This document shows, piece after piece, positions 35,507 to 44,041 of a stretch of 59,398 nucleotides of DNA (positions within the stretch are counted from its first letter, which is position 1; every line of letters starts with the position of its first letter). The translations under genes were made by a program, and so were the position numbers. The notes under the pieces were generated by a model that saw nothing but the letters and a program-made list of their open reading frames with translations, ran no database searches and was not told the origin of the DNA. The stretch lies in NCBI GenBank assembly GCA_031290095.1, contig JAITOF010000087.1:1-59398 (forward strand), given 5' to 3'. This DNA is from Candidatus Methanoplasma porotermitis (GTDB taxonomy: Archaea; Thermoplasmatota; Thermoplasmata; Methanomassiliicoccales; Methanomethylophilaceae).

Positions 35507-36706
35507 ATGGGCGATGCTCTGAACGAGGAACATAAAGCGAAGATCGTCACGCTGGAGGAGCGTAACGTCAGACTGATGGAGGATCTCCAGGGCGCAGAGA
35601 ACGAGAAGCGCTATCTTGAGGGGGAGCTTTTCAGGTTGCAGAAGGACCTTACCCGCATAAGATCGGAGCTTGACAGATTGAAAAGCCCGCCGCTGATAGT
35701 CGGCTCTCTGCGCGACGTCCTCACGGACGGGCGCGTGGTCGTCAAAAGCACCACCGGCCCCGATTTCATCGTGTCGGTGTCTGAGTACATCGAGAAAAAA
35801 GACCTTCTTGCGGGCGCGAGAGTGTCGCTCAACAAGCAGACGCTTGCCGTGATGGACGTTCTTCCCGCGCCTTTGGACCCGGTCGTCACCGGCGCCGAGA
35901 TAATAGACAAGCCCAACGTCACATACGCCGACATCGGAGGCCTTAAACAGCAGATGCTGGAGTTGCGCGAGGCAGTGGAGGATCCCCTGCTGAGGCCGGA
36001 GCTTTATGCGAAAGTCGGCGTCGAGCCGCCCAAAGGCGTGCTTCTGGTAGGCCCCCCTGGCACGGGCAAGACCCTCATGGCCAAAGCCGTGGCCAGCGCA
36101 ACCGACGCCACGTTCATAAGGTTCGTCGGGTCCGAGCTCGTGCAGAAATACATCGGAGAGGGCGCAAGGCTCGTGCGCGAGCTGTTCGAGCTTGCAAGAG
36201 AGAAAGCACCCAGCATAATATTCATAGACGAGCTCGACTCCATCGGGGCAAAGAGGATGGATGTCGCCACGTCCGGCGATCGCGAGGTTCAGCGTACCCT
36301 CATGCAGCTCCTTGCCGAGCTTGACGGGTTCACGCCTACCAGCGACGTCAAGATCATAGGGGCGACCAACCGTCCCGACATACTCGACGACGCCCTTCTC
36401 AGGCCTGGCAGGTTCGACCGTATCATCGACGTCGGCCTCCCCGACCTCGACGGGAGGACTCAGATCTTCACCATCCACCTCGCCCGCATGAACACCGACA
36501 ACGACGTCAAGCCCAAAAAACTGGCCGAGATCTCGGAAGGCGCCTCTGGCGCGGAAATCAAGAGCATATGCACCGAGGCAGGCATGCTTGCGATAAGGGA
36601 CGGGCGCGACCAGATCGCGATCAACGATTTCGCCGCCGCCCGCGAAAAGGTGATGGAGGCCGGAAGGAACAAAATCAAGTCCGTTCCGGCATACATGTTT
36701 GGATGA
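35507..36706 (+). CDS. pan: Proteasome-activating nucleotidase PAN
   Basis: A 399-residue AAA ATPase that unfolds proteins into the 20S proteasome. It has an N-terminal coiled coil (about residues 8-60), an OB domain (about 65-115), Walker A GPPGTGKT, Walker B IIFIDELDSI, and arginine fingers around LRPGRFDR. The C-terminus reads AYMFG, so the gate-opening HbYX motif would be M-F-G, with Phe in place of Tyr. A TATA-like TAATTAAAATAA (about 35459-35470) and GAGGGT precede the ATG. Confidence 0.95.
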   Translation: MGDALNEEHKAKIVTLEERNVRLMEDLQGAENEKRYLEGELFRLQKDLTRIRSELDRLKSPPLIVGSLRDVLTDGRVVVKSTTGPDFIVSVSEYIEKKDLLAGARVSLNKQTLAVMDVLPAPLDPVVTGAEIIDKPNVTYADIGGLKQQMLELREAVEDPLLRPELYAKVGVEPPKGVLLVGPPGTGKTLMAKAVASATDATFIRFVGSELVQKYIGEGARLVRELFELAREKAPSIIFIDELDSIGAKRMDVATSGDREVQRTLMQLLAELDGFTPTSDVKIIGATNRPDILDDALLRPGRFDRIIDVGLPDLDGRTQIFTIHLARMNTDNDVKPKKLAEISEGASGAEIKSICTEAGMLAIRDGRDQIAINDFAAAREKVMEAGRNKIKSVPAYMFG

Positions 36707-36709
36707 GCC

Positions 36710-37474
36710 TCACTCGCCGTCCGCGTCTTCTCCTGCGAAGAACAGGAGTTGCGCGGCGGCATAAACATCTCCAAGCCCCTCGCCTTCCGACGCGGACACA
36801 GGACGCATGCCGCCGAAGATTCCGACGTTCTCGAGCGCTTTGAAGAGCTCCATGCCGACTACGGTCTGAGGGTTCGAGTCCTCGTCGAGAAGGTCGCCGT
36901 AGAGCGTGTCCGGATTCTCGAACCAGTCGATCAGCCTTGTCTTCTCCTCTTCTGAAAGTATGTCCGACTTGGAGAGGACGTTCACCATCGGGACGCTGAG
37001 GCGGAACTGGACGAGCGCCGACAGCAATATGGACGATATGAATCCGTTCGGCCTCTTGCAAAGCGTCGGGTCCGCCAGGTACACCACCATGGACTTGTCC
37101 TTGTCCAAGGCACGCAATATCGTCCGGGACGACTCCCTGAACGCAAACAGCTCCAGCTGCCCAGGGGTGTCTATGAGGACGTACTTTGTGCGTATGTTAG
37201 ACAATAGTGCGGTGATCTTCTCAATATGCACGGCGATGAGGTCGGCGGCCGCGATCTGGGCCCCGTTCGGGCCAAGGGAGTACTCGTCCATGACCTCCGA
37301 AAGAGATATCCACTCGCGCACGTCGATGTCTGCGTCATACGGAAGCCTGTCGGCCCCGGGATCCATGTTTATCACCACTGAATCCACGCCGTTGTCACCG
37401 AGCCATTCTTTGAATGCCGCCACCATAGTGCTCTTGCCGCTCCCGGCAGTCCCGACGAAATAGATGTTTCTCAT
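36710..37474 (-). CDS. GPN-loop GTPase
   Basis: A 254-residue GTPase of the GPN/XAB1 family. The P-loop GTAGSGKST is at residues 7-15. The family-defining Gly-Pro-Asn insertion is seen in SLGPNGAQIAA, and IDTPGQLELF is the G3 region. Eukaryotic relatives help assemble RNA polymerases; the archaeal role is less clear. The start MRNIYFVG at 37474 is preferred over an in-frame ORF to 37561. It ends four bases from the convergent PAN gene. Confidence 0.92.
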   Translation of the reverse strand: MRNIYFVGTAGSGKSTMVAAFKEWLGDNGVDSVVINMDPGADRLPYDADIDVREWISLSEVMDEYSLGPNGAQIAAADLIAVHIEKITALLSNIRTKYVLIDTPGQLELFAFRESSRTILRALDKDKSMVVYLADPTLCKRPNGFISSILLSALVQFRLSVPMVNVLSKSDILSEEEKTRLIDWFENPDTLYGDLLDEDSNPQTVVGMELFKALENVGIFGGMRPVSASEGEGLGDVYAAAQLLFFAGEDADGE

Positions 37475-37626
37475 TGGGTCTCCATCAGTTTGATGGATAT
37501 TACGTTTATGTTCCTGCCGGCTTCGGAGATGCGTCGCGTATGGCGTATGCACCGCGCCCACGCAAGGCCCGTCGTTTTCGCCAAGCCGCCACCGGGCATG
37601 ATGACGTTCGACGGCGGGCTACGCAT
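37471..37626 (-). CDS. Possible small basic protein upstream of the GPN GTPase
   Basis: A leftward frame ending ...NINVISIKLMETQ whose TGA overlaps the GPN GTPase start as ATGA. From ATG 37626 it gives 51 residues, basic, with VIMPGGGLAKTTGLAWARC near the N-terminus. The overlap argues for a real gene, but the length, start and identity are uncertain, and the frame stays open upstream to 38316 antisense to other genes. Confidence 0.35.
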   Translation of the reverse strand: MRSPPSNVIMPGGGLAKTTGLAWARCIRHTRRISEAGRNINVISIKLMETQ

Positions 37627-37701
37627 CGATGTCGCTTTTGCCGCACAGGGCAAGCGTGCCTGCGAGGTAAGAACAATATATTCGTATGATCTATTCGGTT
37701 C

Positions 37702-38319
37702 ATGGAGATTAAAACATGGCACAACGCAGCGTTCGCTTGGACGGGGTTTCTTGCGGTCGCGTCGTTCGCTGTCTTCGTCGTGATTGCAATGAACACCGAC
37801 CCCTCTTGGGTTTTCGGAGAGGACGTCTTCTCGTCTTTGAGGAATCATGCAAATGACACGACGAGATATTTCGATGCAGGGTGCGCGGTCGGCGGGCTTC
37901 TGCTCACAGTCTTCGGCATCGGGAACATACTCTACCATCGGAACCAAGACCAAGCCATCGGCGGCGGGCTCGTCGCAGTCGCCGGCATCGCCCTGGCATT
38001 GGTCGTGCTGACCCCGACGGGCGCCACGCCGGAAGATTTGTGCTACTACTTCGGACATATGTTCGCCCTGCTGATGCTTATGTCGTTGGCGGCCTTCGCC
38101 ATAGGGAACTGGGTCGCCGGGCACAAGGTGTTCGCAGGCGTCTCCCTGATCCTTTTTGCGTCTGGGATAGCGGCCATTATGACGTTCGACCTCGCGAAAG
38201 CCGAGACGTACGGATTGTTCATAGGAAGCATCTGGGTTGTTCTGGAGAGTATCAGGATGATGATCGAGAAAACAGAGATCGGCCGTGTGGCCCATACGTT
38301 TGACGAGGTGAGACAATGA
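37702..38319 (+). CDS. DUF998-like membrane protein
   Basis: A 205-residue integral membrane protein with about six hydrophobic helices (around 10-30, 58-78, 86-104, 116-136, 143-162 and 170-186). The layout resembles DUF998. Function unknown. It overlaps the next membrane gene by ATGA at 38316, so the two are probably made together. Confidence 0.7.
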   Translation: MEIKTWHNAAFAWTGFLAVASFAVFVVIAMNTDPSWVFGEDVFSSLRNHANDTTRYFDAGCAVGGLLLTVFGIGNILYHRNQDQAIGGGLVAVAGIALALVVLTPTGATPEDLCYYFGHMFALLMLMSLAAFAIGNWVAGHKVFAGVSLILFASGIAAIMTFDLAKAETYGLFIGSIWVVLESIRMMIEKTEIGRVAHTFDEVRQ

Positions 38320-38678
38320 AAGCCCCGAGAAGCGCCGCCGCAGGCGTCGTGCTTGGATTGCTCGGGGGAATCTTGAGCTTCGCGTTCATGGCGTTCCTCT
38401 TTGAAGCGGGGACGGACGCTGTGTCAGAGGTCGGGAGCTACATGCTCCTTGCGGTCCTGTTCTTCGCCATTGCAGGAGCGTTCACTGCAAACAGCCAATG
38501 GTCGTGGGACATGCTTCTGTTCATGTCGTTCCTGACGGCCACGATATCCGTGGTGTTCCTCGTCGTGGAGGCAGTCGACCTCTACGCAGGCGTTATAGCC
38601 CTAGTAATGGTCGCGTCCATAATAGCCGTCCTCCTATCCCCGTCGTCGAGAATCTGGCTAGACAGGCCGAGGATTTAA
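38316..38678 (+). CDS. Small four-helix membrane protein
   Basis: A 120-residue hydrophobic protein with four predicted membrane helices (around 8-28, 40-58, 65-85 and 90-108) and an arginine-rich end. It is coupled to the upstream DUF998-like gene by a 4-base overlap and followed by a hairpin terminator. Function unknown. Confidence 0.65.
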   Translation: MKAPRSAAAGVVLGLLGGILSFAFMAFLFEAGTDAVSEVGSYMLLAVLFFAIAGAFTANSQWSWDMLLFMSFLTATISVVFLVVEAVDLYAGVIALVMVASIIAVLLSPSSRIWLDRPRI

Positions 38679-38680
38679 AC

Positions 38681-38695
38681 CGGGCCTCGCGCCCG
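38681..38695 (+). terminator. Hairpin terminator after the membrane-protein pair
   Basis: CGGGC-CTCGC-GCCCG forms a 5-base-pair GC stem; ATATTTTTAA follows about five bases later. It closes the rightward unit before the restriction-modification module. Confidence 0.5.
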
Positions 38696-38836
38696 TGAAC
38701 ATATTTTTAACTGACTGCGTAGCCAGGCAAGCGGCGCGACGCAGATGCCCGCCTGGAATTGCGAGCCGAAGTCCCTAGTGCCTGCGTCCAAGTCAAGGCT
38801 ATTGGACCCCGTCCCGCACACCCCCATTTAGAGCTT

Positions 38837-38863
38837 GTTCAGAGTTGTTCCAAAACTTTGAAC
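38837..38863 (+). repeat. Left 27-base direct repeat of the restriction-modification module
   Basis: Shares 25 of 27 bases, in the same orientation, with 40938-40964. The core GAGTTGTT is followed by CAAAACTTTGAAC. The two copies bracket the methylase and endonuclease genes exactly. They may be insertion boundaries or att-like sites. The TTCAAA/TTTGAA inverted core, perfect in the right copy, would also suit an operator ahead of each gene. The remaining gap 38864-38971 holds a TATA-like GATAAATAAT (about 38895) inside CCCCACA/TGTGGGG, an inverted repeat ahead of the methylase. Confidence 0.7.
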
Positions 38864-38971
38864 CTACTCCGTGCCAAACACACCATCCCCACAGATAAAT
38901 AATCCGACTGCCATGTGGGGAGTGCGACGAGGCGAAGCCCTTGTTGAAAGCAATTCGCGGAGAGAGATGCC

Positions 38972-40024
38972 ATGGAATCCACTGAGAGAAACATAGAGGT
39001 GTGTCACAAATCCGGAATTGATTCTTTTGATGTCAAAGTTAACGGCTTATTGAACATACAGCACAGCTTGGGAGACGCAATTGGTCACTACTCCAAGTGG
39101 AAGTCGCCCACGGTCATAATCAGTGACGGGCCATATGGCGTGTCCGGTTTTAAGGGCGACCTCCATGCCGCTGACAAACTAGACTCCTGGTATGAGCCTC
39201 ATATCAAAGAATGGTCTTCAATGTCGACGCCGAGGACGACGTTATGGTTTTGGAACACAGAAGTCGGCTGGGCGACCGTACACCCTGTCCTCGAAAAATA
39301 TGGATGGGAGTACAAATGTTGCAACGTTTGGAACAAAGGAAAGAGCCACATAGCTGGAAACGTCAACACAAAAACAATTCGCTCGTTGCCCGTCGTCACC
39401 GAAGTGTGCGTTCAATATGTGAAACGCCCGATTTTTTTCGTTGACGGAGAGGCATCGTCGATGCAAGATTGGCTGATATCCGAATGGAAAAGAACAAAAT
39501 TGCCGTTTCGTCTGACCAACGATGCCTGCAAGGTTAAAAATGCGGCATCGAGGAAGTACTTCACAAAGGATTATTTATGGTACATGCCGCCGGCCGCGGC
39601 TTTCGACATGATCTCAAAATATGCCAATCTCCACGGGGACCCCGAGGGGGCGCCGTTTTTTTCGACAGACGGCCTCAAGCCTATGAGCGGCGAAGAGTGG
39701 GAGTTGCAAAAGTCCAAGTTTTATTGTCCGTTCGGCGTAACCAACGTGTGGTCGGTATCGCAGTTGAGAGACAGCGAGAGGCTCAAAGAGGGCAATCGCG
39801 CAACTCACTACAACCAGAAACCCCTGTCTCTGACGGAGCAGTTGATCGTCATGTCATCTGATTGTGGTGACGTTGTATGGGACCCGTTCGGCGGATCGGC
39901 GACAGGTTCTGTTGCATCGATAAACACCGGGCGGGCCTGTTACTCTTCTGAGATAGACCCCGAGATGTACAAAATAGGAATCGAGCGCATAGCATCACAA
40001 ATCGAGAAGCTCGGCCAGCACTGA
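38972..40024 (+). CDS. Type II DNA methyltransferase, beta class
   Basis: A 350-residue site-specific DNA methyltransferase (N6-adenine or N4-cytosine). The catalytic motif IV is near the N-terminus as SDGPYG (51-56), a variant of D/S-PPY, and the SAM motif I is near the C-terminus as DPFGGSATG (304-312), an order that defines the beta class. YNQKPLSLTEQLI just before motif I is typical. AT-richer codons than the core genes suggest acquisition. It converges on, and overlaps by 30 bases, the partner endonuclease gene. Confidence 0.88.
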   Translation: MESTERNIEVCHKSGIDSFDVKVNGLLNIQHSLGDAIGHYSKWKSPTVIISDGPYGVSGFKGDLHAADKLDSWYEPHIKEWSSMSTPRTTLWFWNTEVGWATVHPVLEKYGWEYKCCNVWNKGKSHIAGNVNTKTIRSLPVVTEVCVQYVKRPIFFVDGEASSMQDWLISEWKRTKLPFRLTNDACKVKNAASRKYFTKDYLWYMPPAAAFDMISKYANLHGDPEGAPFFSTDGLKPMSGEEWELQKSKFYCPFGVTNVWSVSQLRDSERLKEGNRATHYNQKPLSLTEQLIVMSSDCGDVVWDPFGGSATGSVASINTGRACYSSEIDPEMYKIGIERIASQIEKLGQH

Positions 40025-40873
40025 ATCGATTTTTGACTTGGTACAAAGAACAGATTTCCACTCGCTGATTGTTTTCCCCATGTACTCTTGTTGCAACGCC
40101 AATGATTTGAACAATTCTATGCCCTCATGCTGAATTCTATCAATTTTTGCATAATTTGTATCCATGCGATATTTGAACTCGCCTCGCAGTGTCATTATTT
40201 TGTCTTGATAGCCCTGGTCTATGGAGTATTCCTCATCAATGATCATGTCTTTCATCAATCTTTTTGCTTCATCCAGTTCGCTTGCCGTTCCCTGAAACTT
40301 ATACCCGCCCGTATTCGTTTGAATCAGATTGGATGTCCGGTCTGACGTGCCCCCTGGTTCCATCACCAGATAGCCTGGCGGATCATGATAGTGCGCATCT
40401 CTTGATTTTGCAATGCCGGATGCCGTTCCAATCCATACGTCGATTATTTTAGCGCGACCGTACACAACATACTCCGGAATCCAGCACATCAAGGCCACGA
40501 GCGTATTATCGTCCTTGAACATGGATTTGCTTTCTTTGAACCGAGCCGTGATTTCTGTGGACAGCGGATACCATGTTTTAATCTCTATGCCAGGGGGGAC
40601 ATCCAACTGGTTTGAGACAAACAAAGCGTCCGGAAACCCTGGATCCTGTCTCACCCATCTGCCCAGATTGCCCCAGTTTATTGCATTTAAGCGTTCAACC
40701 GCCTTGAATTCGATCATGTTGCCAAAAACTGGAGATAGCTTGGATACGATTTTTGTTAATTCTTTTGCCTGTTCCACAGATGTCGGCTTGTTCAATTGGA
40801 TGATATCAATTGTCTCTCCACACATTTTGACAATTTGATCGGATGCGATGTCGAGTATCTCCCTGTAATCCAC
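39995..40873 (-). CDS. Type II restriction endonuclease (PD-(D/E)xK)
   Basis: A 292-residue protein. FPDALF (PD at 81-82) and GIEIKTW (EIK at 97-99) fit a PD-(D/E)xK active site. Downstream EITARFKESK and a helical C-terminus follow. Convergent pairing with the methylase and matching AT-rich codon use support a complete type II restriction-modification system. The recognition sequence cannot be read from the protein. Start ATG 40873; the right direct repeat (40938-40964) lies 65 bases upstream and may be an operator. Confidence 0.82.
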   Translation of the reverse strand: MDYREILDIASDQIVKMCGETIDIIQLNKPTSVEQAKELTKIVSKLSPVFGNMIEFKAVERLNAINWGNLGRWVRQDPGFPDALFVSNQLDVPPGIEIKTWYPLSTEITARFKESKSMFKDDNTLVALMCWIPEYVVYGRAKIIDVWIGTASGIAKSRDAHYHDPPGYLVMEPGGTSDRTSNLIQTNTGGYKFQGTASELDEAKRLMKDMIIDEEYSIDQGYQDKIMTLRGEFKYRMDTNYAKIDRIQHEGIELFKSLALQQEYMGKTISEWKSVLCTKSKIDSVLAELLDL

Positions 40874-40937
40874 ATTTTTTGCATGACGTGATCTGCATAA
40901 ATACTATGCCCTTAATTCCGCAAACGGTGTTGAGTGA

Positions 40938-40964
40938 GTTCGGAGTTGTTTCAAAACTTTGAAC
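40938..40964 (+). repeat. Right 27-base direct repeat of the restriction-modification module
   Basis: Second copy of the repeat at 38837-38863, same orientation, two mismatches. Its core TTCAAA-AC-TTTGAA is a perfect inverted repeat. It sits upstream of the endonuclease gene, as the left copy sits upstream of the methylase gene. Confidence 0.7.
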
Positions 40965-41275
40965 TCGCTTGATTTCCCCAAAGCCCGCCCATACATAGTC
41001 GAATGAGGCAAACGCCAAAAAAAAAACGCTCGCTCGACTGTCGATCCAGGTTTAATCTTGTTCCTCGTGAACGACCGTAACGCCTTCATGCGGGCTTTGT
41101 CTTTTCTCTCTCGCCCGGGATCAGAAGACGAGCCGCCTCTCCTCTTGCGTTGTGGCGACTCTCGAAGAGGATGGATTGCTTTTTAAAGTCGGAGACGGAT
41201 TTTTGGATGTGACGACGCAAAATAATTTTTTGAGAGGATTGTTTATTTACACAAACGCCATTGAACGTCACGCAC
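40965..41275. other. Gap between the restriction-modification module and the glycosyltransferase
   Basis: No gene supported. It holds a run of ten A (41017-41026). GTCGAATGAGGCA at about 40999 recurs as its complement in the other restriction remnant near 17383. A TATA-like GTTTATTTAC at about 41240-41249 is placed about 30 bases before the glycosyltransferase ATG, indicating a leaderless transcript. Confidence 0.5.
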
Positions 41276-42346
41276 ATGGAAATCGTCGACGTGAATCCGT
41301 TCTTCTACCCGTTCAGAGGCGGCATAGAGCATCGCATCCACGACACGTCCAGATTGTTGGCGGCAGGGGGACACAAGGTCACCGTGCTCACCGGGCGCCT
41401 TCCTGACACTCCCGAGGAGGAAGAGGCAGACGGCTATCGAATCATACGATTGAAATCAAGGCTGGTCAACATCTATAACCCTCCTTTCATCAGCACGGGG
41501 CATGTCCTTGAGGCGGTGAAAAGCATCGACCCCGACATTGTGAACTACAACTATCGCTGGGCCCCGAGCTATAACGACGCAATGCGCAAATACGACGGGA
41601 AGAAAGTGTTCACATACCACAACATGTGGGGGGAAGGAGTGGGCATCCAAGGATTTTTGTCAGGCCTCAACGATTTCCGGTTCAAAAAATGCCTGGACAC
41701 TTTCGACCACATAATCTCCGTCAGCGACCATGTAAGGGACGATCTCGTCCGGCGCGGGTATCCTGGCGACCATGTCACCTCCGTGCCCACGGGGATATCG
41801 TCATTCCCCGATAGAGGGGAGGGAAACGGCGATTTCATATTGTCGTTGGGAAGGCTCGTCAGGACAAAGGGGCTGGATTGCCTTATAGACGCCATGCGCG
41901 ACGTGGACTGCAAGCTCATAATATGCGGAAAGGGACCCGATGAAAGGCGTTTGAAGAGAAGAATTGAGAGGAACGGCCTTGAAGGCCGCATAGAACTGAG
42001 AGGCTGGGTGAGCGACGACGAGAAAAACATGCTCATGCGGGAGTGCAAGATCTTCGTCATGCCATCGCTTTTCGAATCATTCGGCTTGGCCGCGGTAGAA
42101 GCCATGTCTTACGGCAGACCTCTGGTGTGTTCTGACGTCAACGGCCTTCCTAAGACCGTCGGCGACGGTGGAGTGTGCGTCCCGCCTGGATCAGCGTCTG
42201 CAATATCCGCTGCCGTCAACATGCTCTTGGGCGACGACGAGAAGCGGAAACGGCTAGGCGAGAACGCCGCCTTGCAGGCCCAGGCGTATCAATGGGGCCC
42301 TCTGATCTCGAAGATCGAAGAAGTCTATGAGAAAGTGCTGCTCTGA
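41276..42346 (+). CDS. GT4-family glycosyltransferase
   Basis: A 356-residue GT-B fold glycosyltransferase. The N-terminal VNPFFYPFRGGIEHRI binds the acceptor side. The C-terminal half has LSLGRLVRTKGLDCLIDAM, CGKGPDERRLKRRI, and the E-x7-E nucleotide-sugar motif in SLFESFGLAAVEAMSYG. The acceptor is unknown; surface glycan or glycolipid synthesis is likely. ATG 41276 is chosen over an in-frame TTG at 41261 because it fits the TATA distance and family start. Confidence 0.87.
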   Translation: MEIVDVNPFFYPFRGGIEHRIHDTSRLLAAGGHKVTVLTGRLPDTPEEEEADGYRIIRLKSRLVNIYNPPFISTGHVLEAVKSIDPDIVNYNYRWAPSYNDAMRKYDGKKVFTYHNMWGEGVGIQGFLSGLNDFRFKKCLDTFDHIISVSDHVRDDLVRRGYPGDHVTSVPTGISSFPDRGEGNGDFILSLGRLVRTKGLDCLIDAMRDVDCKLIICGKGPDERRLKRRIERNGLEGRIELRGWVSDDEKNMLMRECKIFVMPSLFESFGLAAVEAMSYGRPLVCSDVNGLPKTVGDGGVCVPPGSASAISAAVNMLLGDDEKRKRLGENAALQAQAYQWGPLISKIEEVYEKVLL

Positions 42347-42406
42347 CGGTTTGCCTCACGCCCTCATGCTGCAATCGAACCGCACGGGCGGAGGGTTGCA
42401 AGCCTG

Positions 42407-42432
42407 GCGGAAACGGCTAGGCGAGAACGCCG
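42407..42432 (+). repeat. 26-base exact duplicate of a segment from the glycosyltransferase 3' end
   Basis: Identical to 42244-42269, which lies inside the glycosyltransferase gene, 163 bases upstream. Core AAACGGCTAGGCGAGAACG. The copy lies in the non-coding gap before the riboflavin kinase gene. It may mark a past duplication or a small mobile or recombinational event. The rest of 42347-42585 shows only the promoter TATA ACTATAAATG near 42556. Confidence 0.65.
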
Positions 42433-42585
42433 AACTTGGCTTTCAGCCTGGAACTGTGCATCCAAAAAGGTTCGGACGCACAGCGAAGCCCAGTGGCCTT
42501 ATATGCGGGCAGGCGCCGTTCAGAACGCGACAGTGTGCTTGTCGCCGGATGTAAACTATAAATGTGTCTAAGGGATTGACTATAT

Positions 42586-43242
42586 GTGGATTCAAAGTTT
42601 GCCTTCGCGCTGAGAAAGATAGCTCTGTTGGGCGGGTTGGAGGACTACGTAGCCCTCTCCTCTCGCGAGCTCGGAGATACGTTGGAGATGAGCCAACAGT
42701 CTGCCTCAAAGCGTATTCTGGAGCTATTGGACGAGAATCTCATAACAAGGGACCTCGGTGCGAGGAGACAAAGGATAAAGGTCACGTCCAAGGGGAGAGA
42801 CGAGTTGAAACAGGAATATTCCGAATACAGGAAGATTTTCGAGCTCGCCGATCAGGTCACCCTGCATGGCACAGTGACCGAGGGAATGGGCGAGGGAGGA
42901 TACTACATCTGCCAGCCCCGATATATCGAGCAGATCGAGGCCTTGATGGGGTTCGTGCCTTACGAAGGCACTCTCAACGTCCTTGTCGACAAAGAAGACC
43001 TGCCCAAGCTTGACGTGGTCAAAGGCTCCACCGGCCACCGCATCAACGGTTTTGTCCAGGATGGGAGGAGCTTCGGCAACGTCATCGCCCACACGGCCAA
43101 GATACGCAACGTCGAGTGCGCCATCGTCATGCCTGAACGGTCTCACTACAGCAACGTCATCGAGATCATATGCCAGTATCACCTGAGACGAACGCTGACC
43201 CTCGATAACGGCGAGCGCATCGACGTGAAGATCAAGATTTGA
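42586..43242 (+). CDS. rbkR: Riboflavin kinase/transcriptional regulator (RbkR type)
   Basis: A 218-residue two-domain protein. Residues 1-85 form a winged helix (SSRELGDTLEMSQQSASKRI is the recognition region). Residues 90-218 are the CTP-dependent archaeal riboflavin kinase (RibK) with GMGEGGYYICQPRY, GTLNVLV and the C-terminal DNGERIDVKIKI. Fused proteins of this type act as kinase and as regulator of riboflavin genes. The start is GTG 42586. TATA ACTATAAATG is about 30 bases before it, so self-regulation at this promoter is possible. No other riboflavin gene is in the window. Confidence 0.9.
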   Translation: MDSKFAFALRKIALLGGLEDYVALSSRELGDTLEMSQQSASKRILELLDENLITRDLGARRQRIKVTSKGRDELKQEYSEYRKIFELADQVTLHGTVTEGMGEGGYYICQPRYIEQIEALMGFVPYEGTLNVLVDKEDLPKLDVVKGSTGHRINGFVQDGRSFGNVIAHTAKIRNVECAIVMPERSHYSNVIEIICQYHLRRTLTLDNGERIDVKIKI

Positions 43243-44041
43243 CCGCCTTGACGACAGACATTATTATTTCTTTCCCGTCTCCATCCTCCGACGTGTAACC
43301 TCGGGTCCAGTCTGCGTGAGTGAACCGCGTCATCACTCTTTCCGGGTGCGGCATCATGCCGAGCACGTTTCCGGCGGGGTTGCATATCCCTGCTATGTCG
43401 GACTTCGATCCGTTAGGGTTCCATGGGTAGCCTGCTTTCTCCCCCTCAGGCCCCACGTATCGGAACACGACCTGGTCGTTGTCTTCCAGGCGGTCCGCGA
43501 AGTCTTCGTCCATTCCGAGGAGCCTGCCCTCAGCATGCGCGGAAGGTATAGCCAGCGTCCTTCCTGACGGGACCTGGGACACGAGCCTGCACCTTCCTCT
43601 GCTGTCATTCCTGAGGATGGTCGGGCGGCACTCGAAACGGCCGGAGTCGTTGTTGTACAGGGCCGCCGTCGGGGACGGCTCCATCGTCTCTTTCGCCGCT
43701 GGCAGAAGGCCCAGCTCCACAAGTATCTGGAATCCGTTGCATACGCCGAAGACGGGCTTCTCCGAGTCCACGAAGTCTCTCAGCTGCCTTCCCATCGAGG
43801 ATTTGATCCTCGCCCCGAATATCGCCCCTGCTCGGACGTAGTCCCCGGCGGAGAACCCTCCAGGGAGCGCCAGTATGTCGTAGTCCTCGATGCTCCTTCT
43901 CAACTCCGGAGGAGCCTTGCCGGACATCTGGTTGAGATGCACTTTCTCGGGCGCCGCTCCGCACATCCTGAACGCCTCAGCCATCTCGTCCTCGCAATTG
44001 GTGCCTTCGATACGGAGGACGCACACTCTGACTTCACTCAT
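43232..44041 (-). CDS. purQ: Phosphoribosylformylglycinamidine synthase, glutaminase subunit
   Basis: A 269-residue class I glutamine amidotransferase. Motifs are VLRIEGTNCEDEMAEAF at the N-terminus, ALPGGFSAGDYVRAGAI, the nucleophile block FGVCNGFQILVELG, and the catalytic HPE in MMPHPERVM. It feeds ammonia to PurL. ATG 44041 overlaps the purL end by eight bases. The 3' end overlaps the convergent riboflavin kinase gene by 11 bases. Confidence 0.95.
   Translation of the reverse strand: MSEVRVCVLRIEGTNCEDEMAEAFRMCGAAPEKVHLNQMSGKAPPELRRSIEDYDILALPGGFSAGDYVRAGAIFGARIKSSMGRQLRDFVDSEKPVFGVCNGFQILVELGLLPAAKETMEPSPTAALYNNDSGRFECRPTILRNDSRGRCRLVSQVPSGRTLAIPSAHAEGRLLGMDEDFADRLEDNDQVVFRYVGPEGEKAGYPWNPNGSKSDIAGICNPAGNVLGMMPHPERVMTRFTHADWTRGYTSEDGDGKEIIMSVVKAVKS

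Noticed and set aside
38710-38790. tRNA-like stretch (GTAGCCAGGCAAGCGGCGC)
   Set aside because: It resembles a D-arm, but no matching anticodon stem or T-arm (GTTC) follows, so a tRNA cannot be folded.
17380-41011. Shared 13-mer GTCGAATGAGGCA near both restriction-modification loci as a common boundary
   Set aside because: Only 13 bases match and flanking sequence does not, so common origin is not supported.
41017-41026. Run of ten A as a further phase-variation tract
   Set aside because: It lies in a non-coding gap, and A runs of this length are less surprising in AT-richer intergenic DNA.
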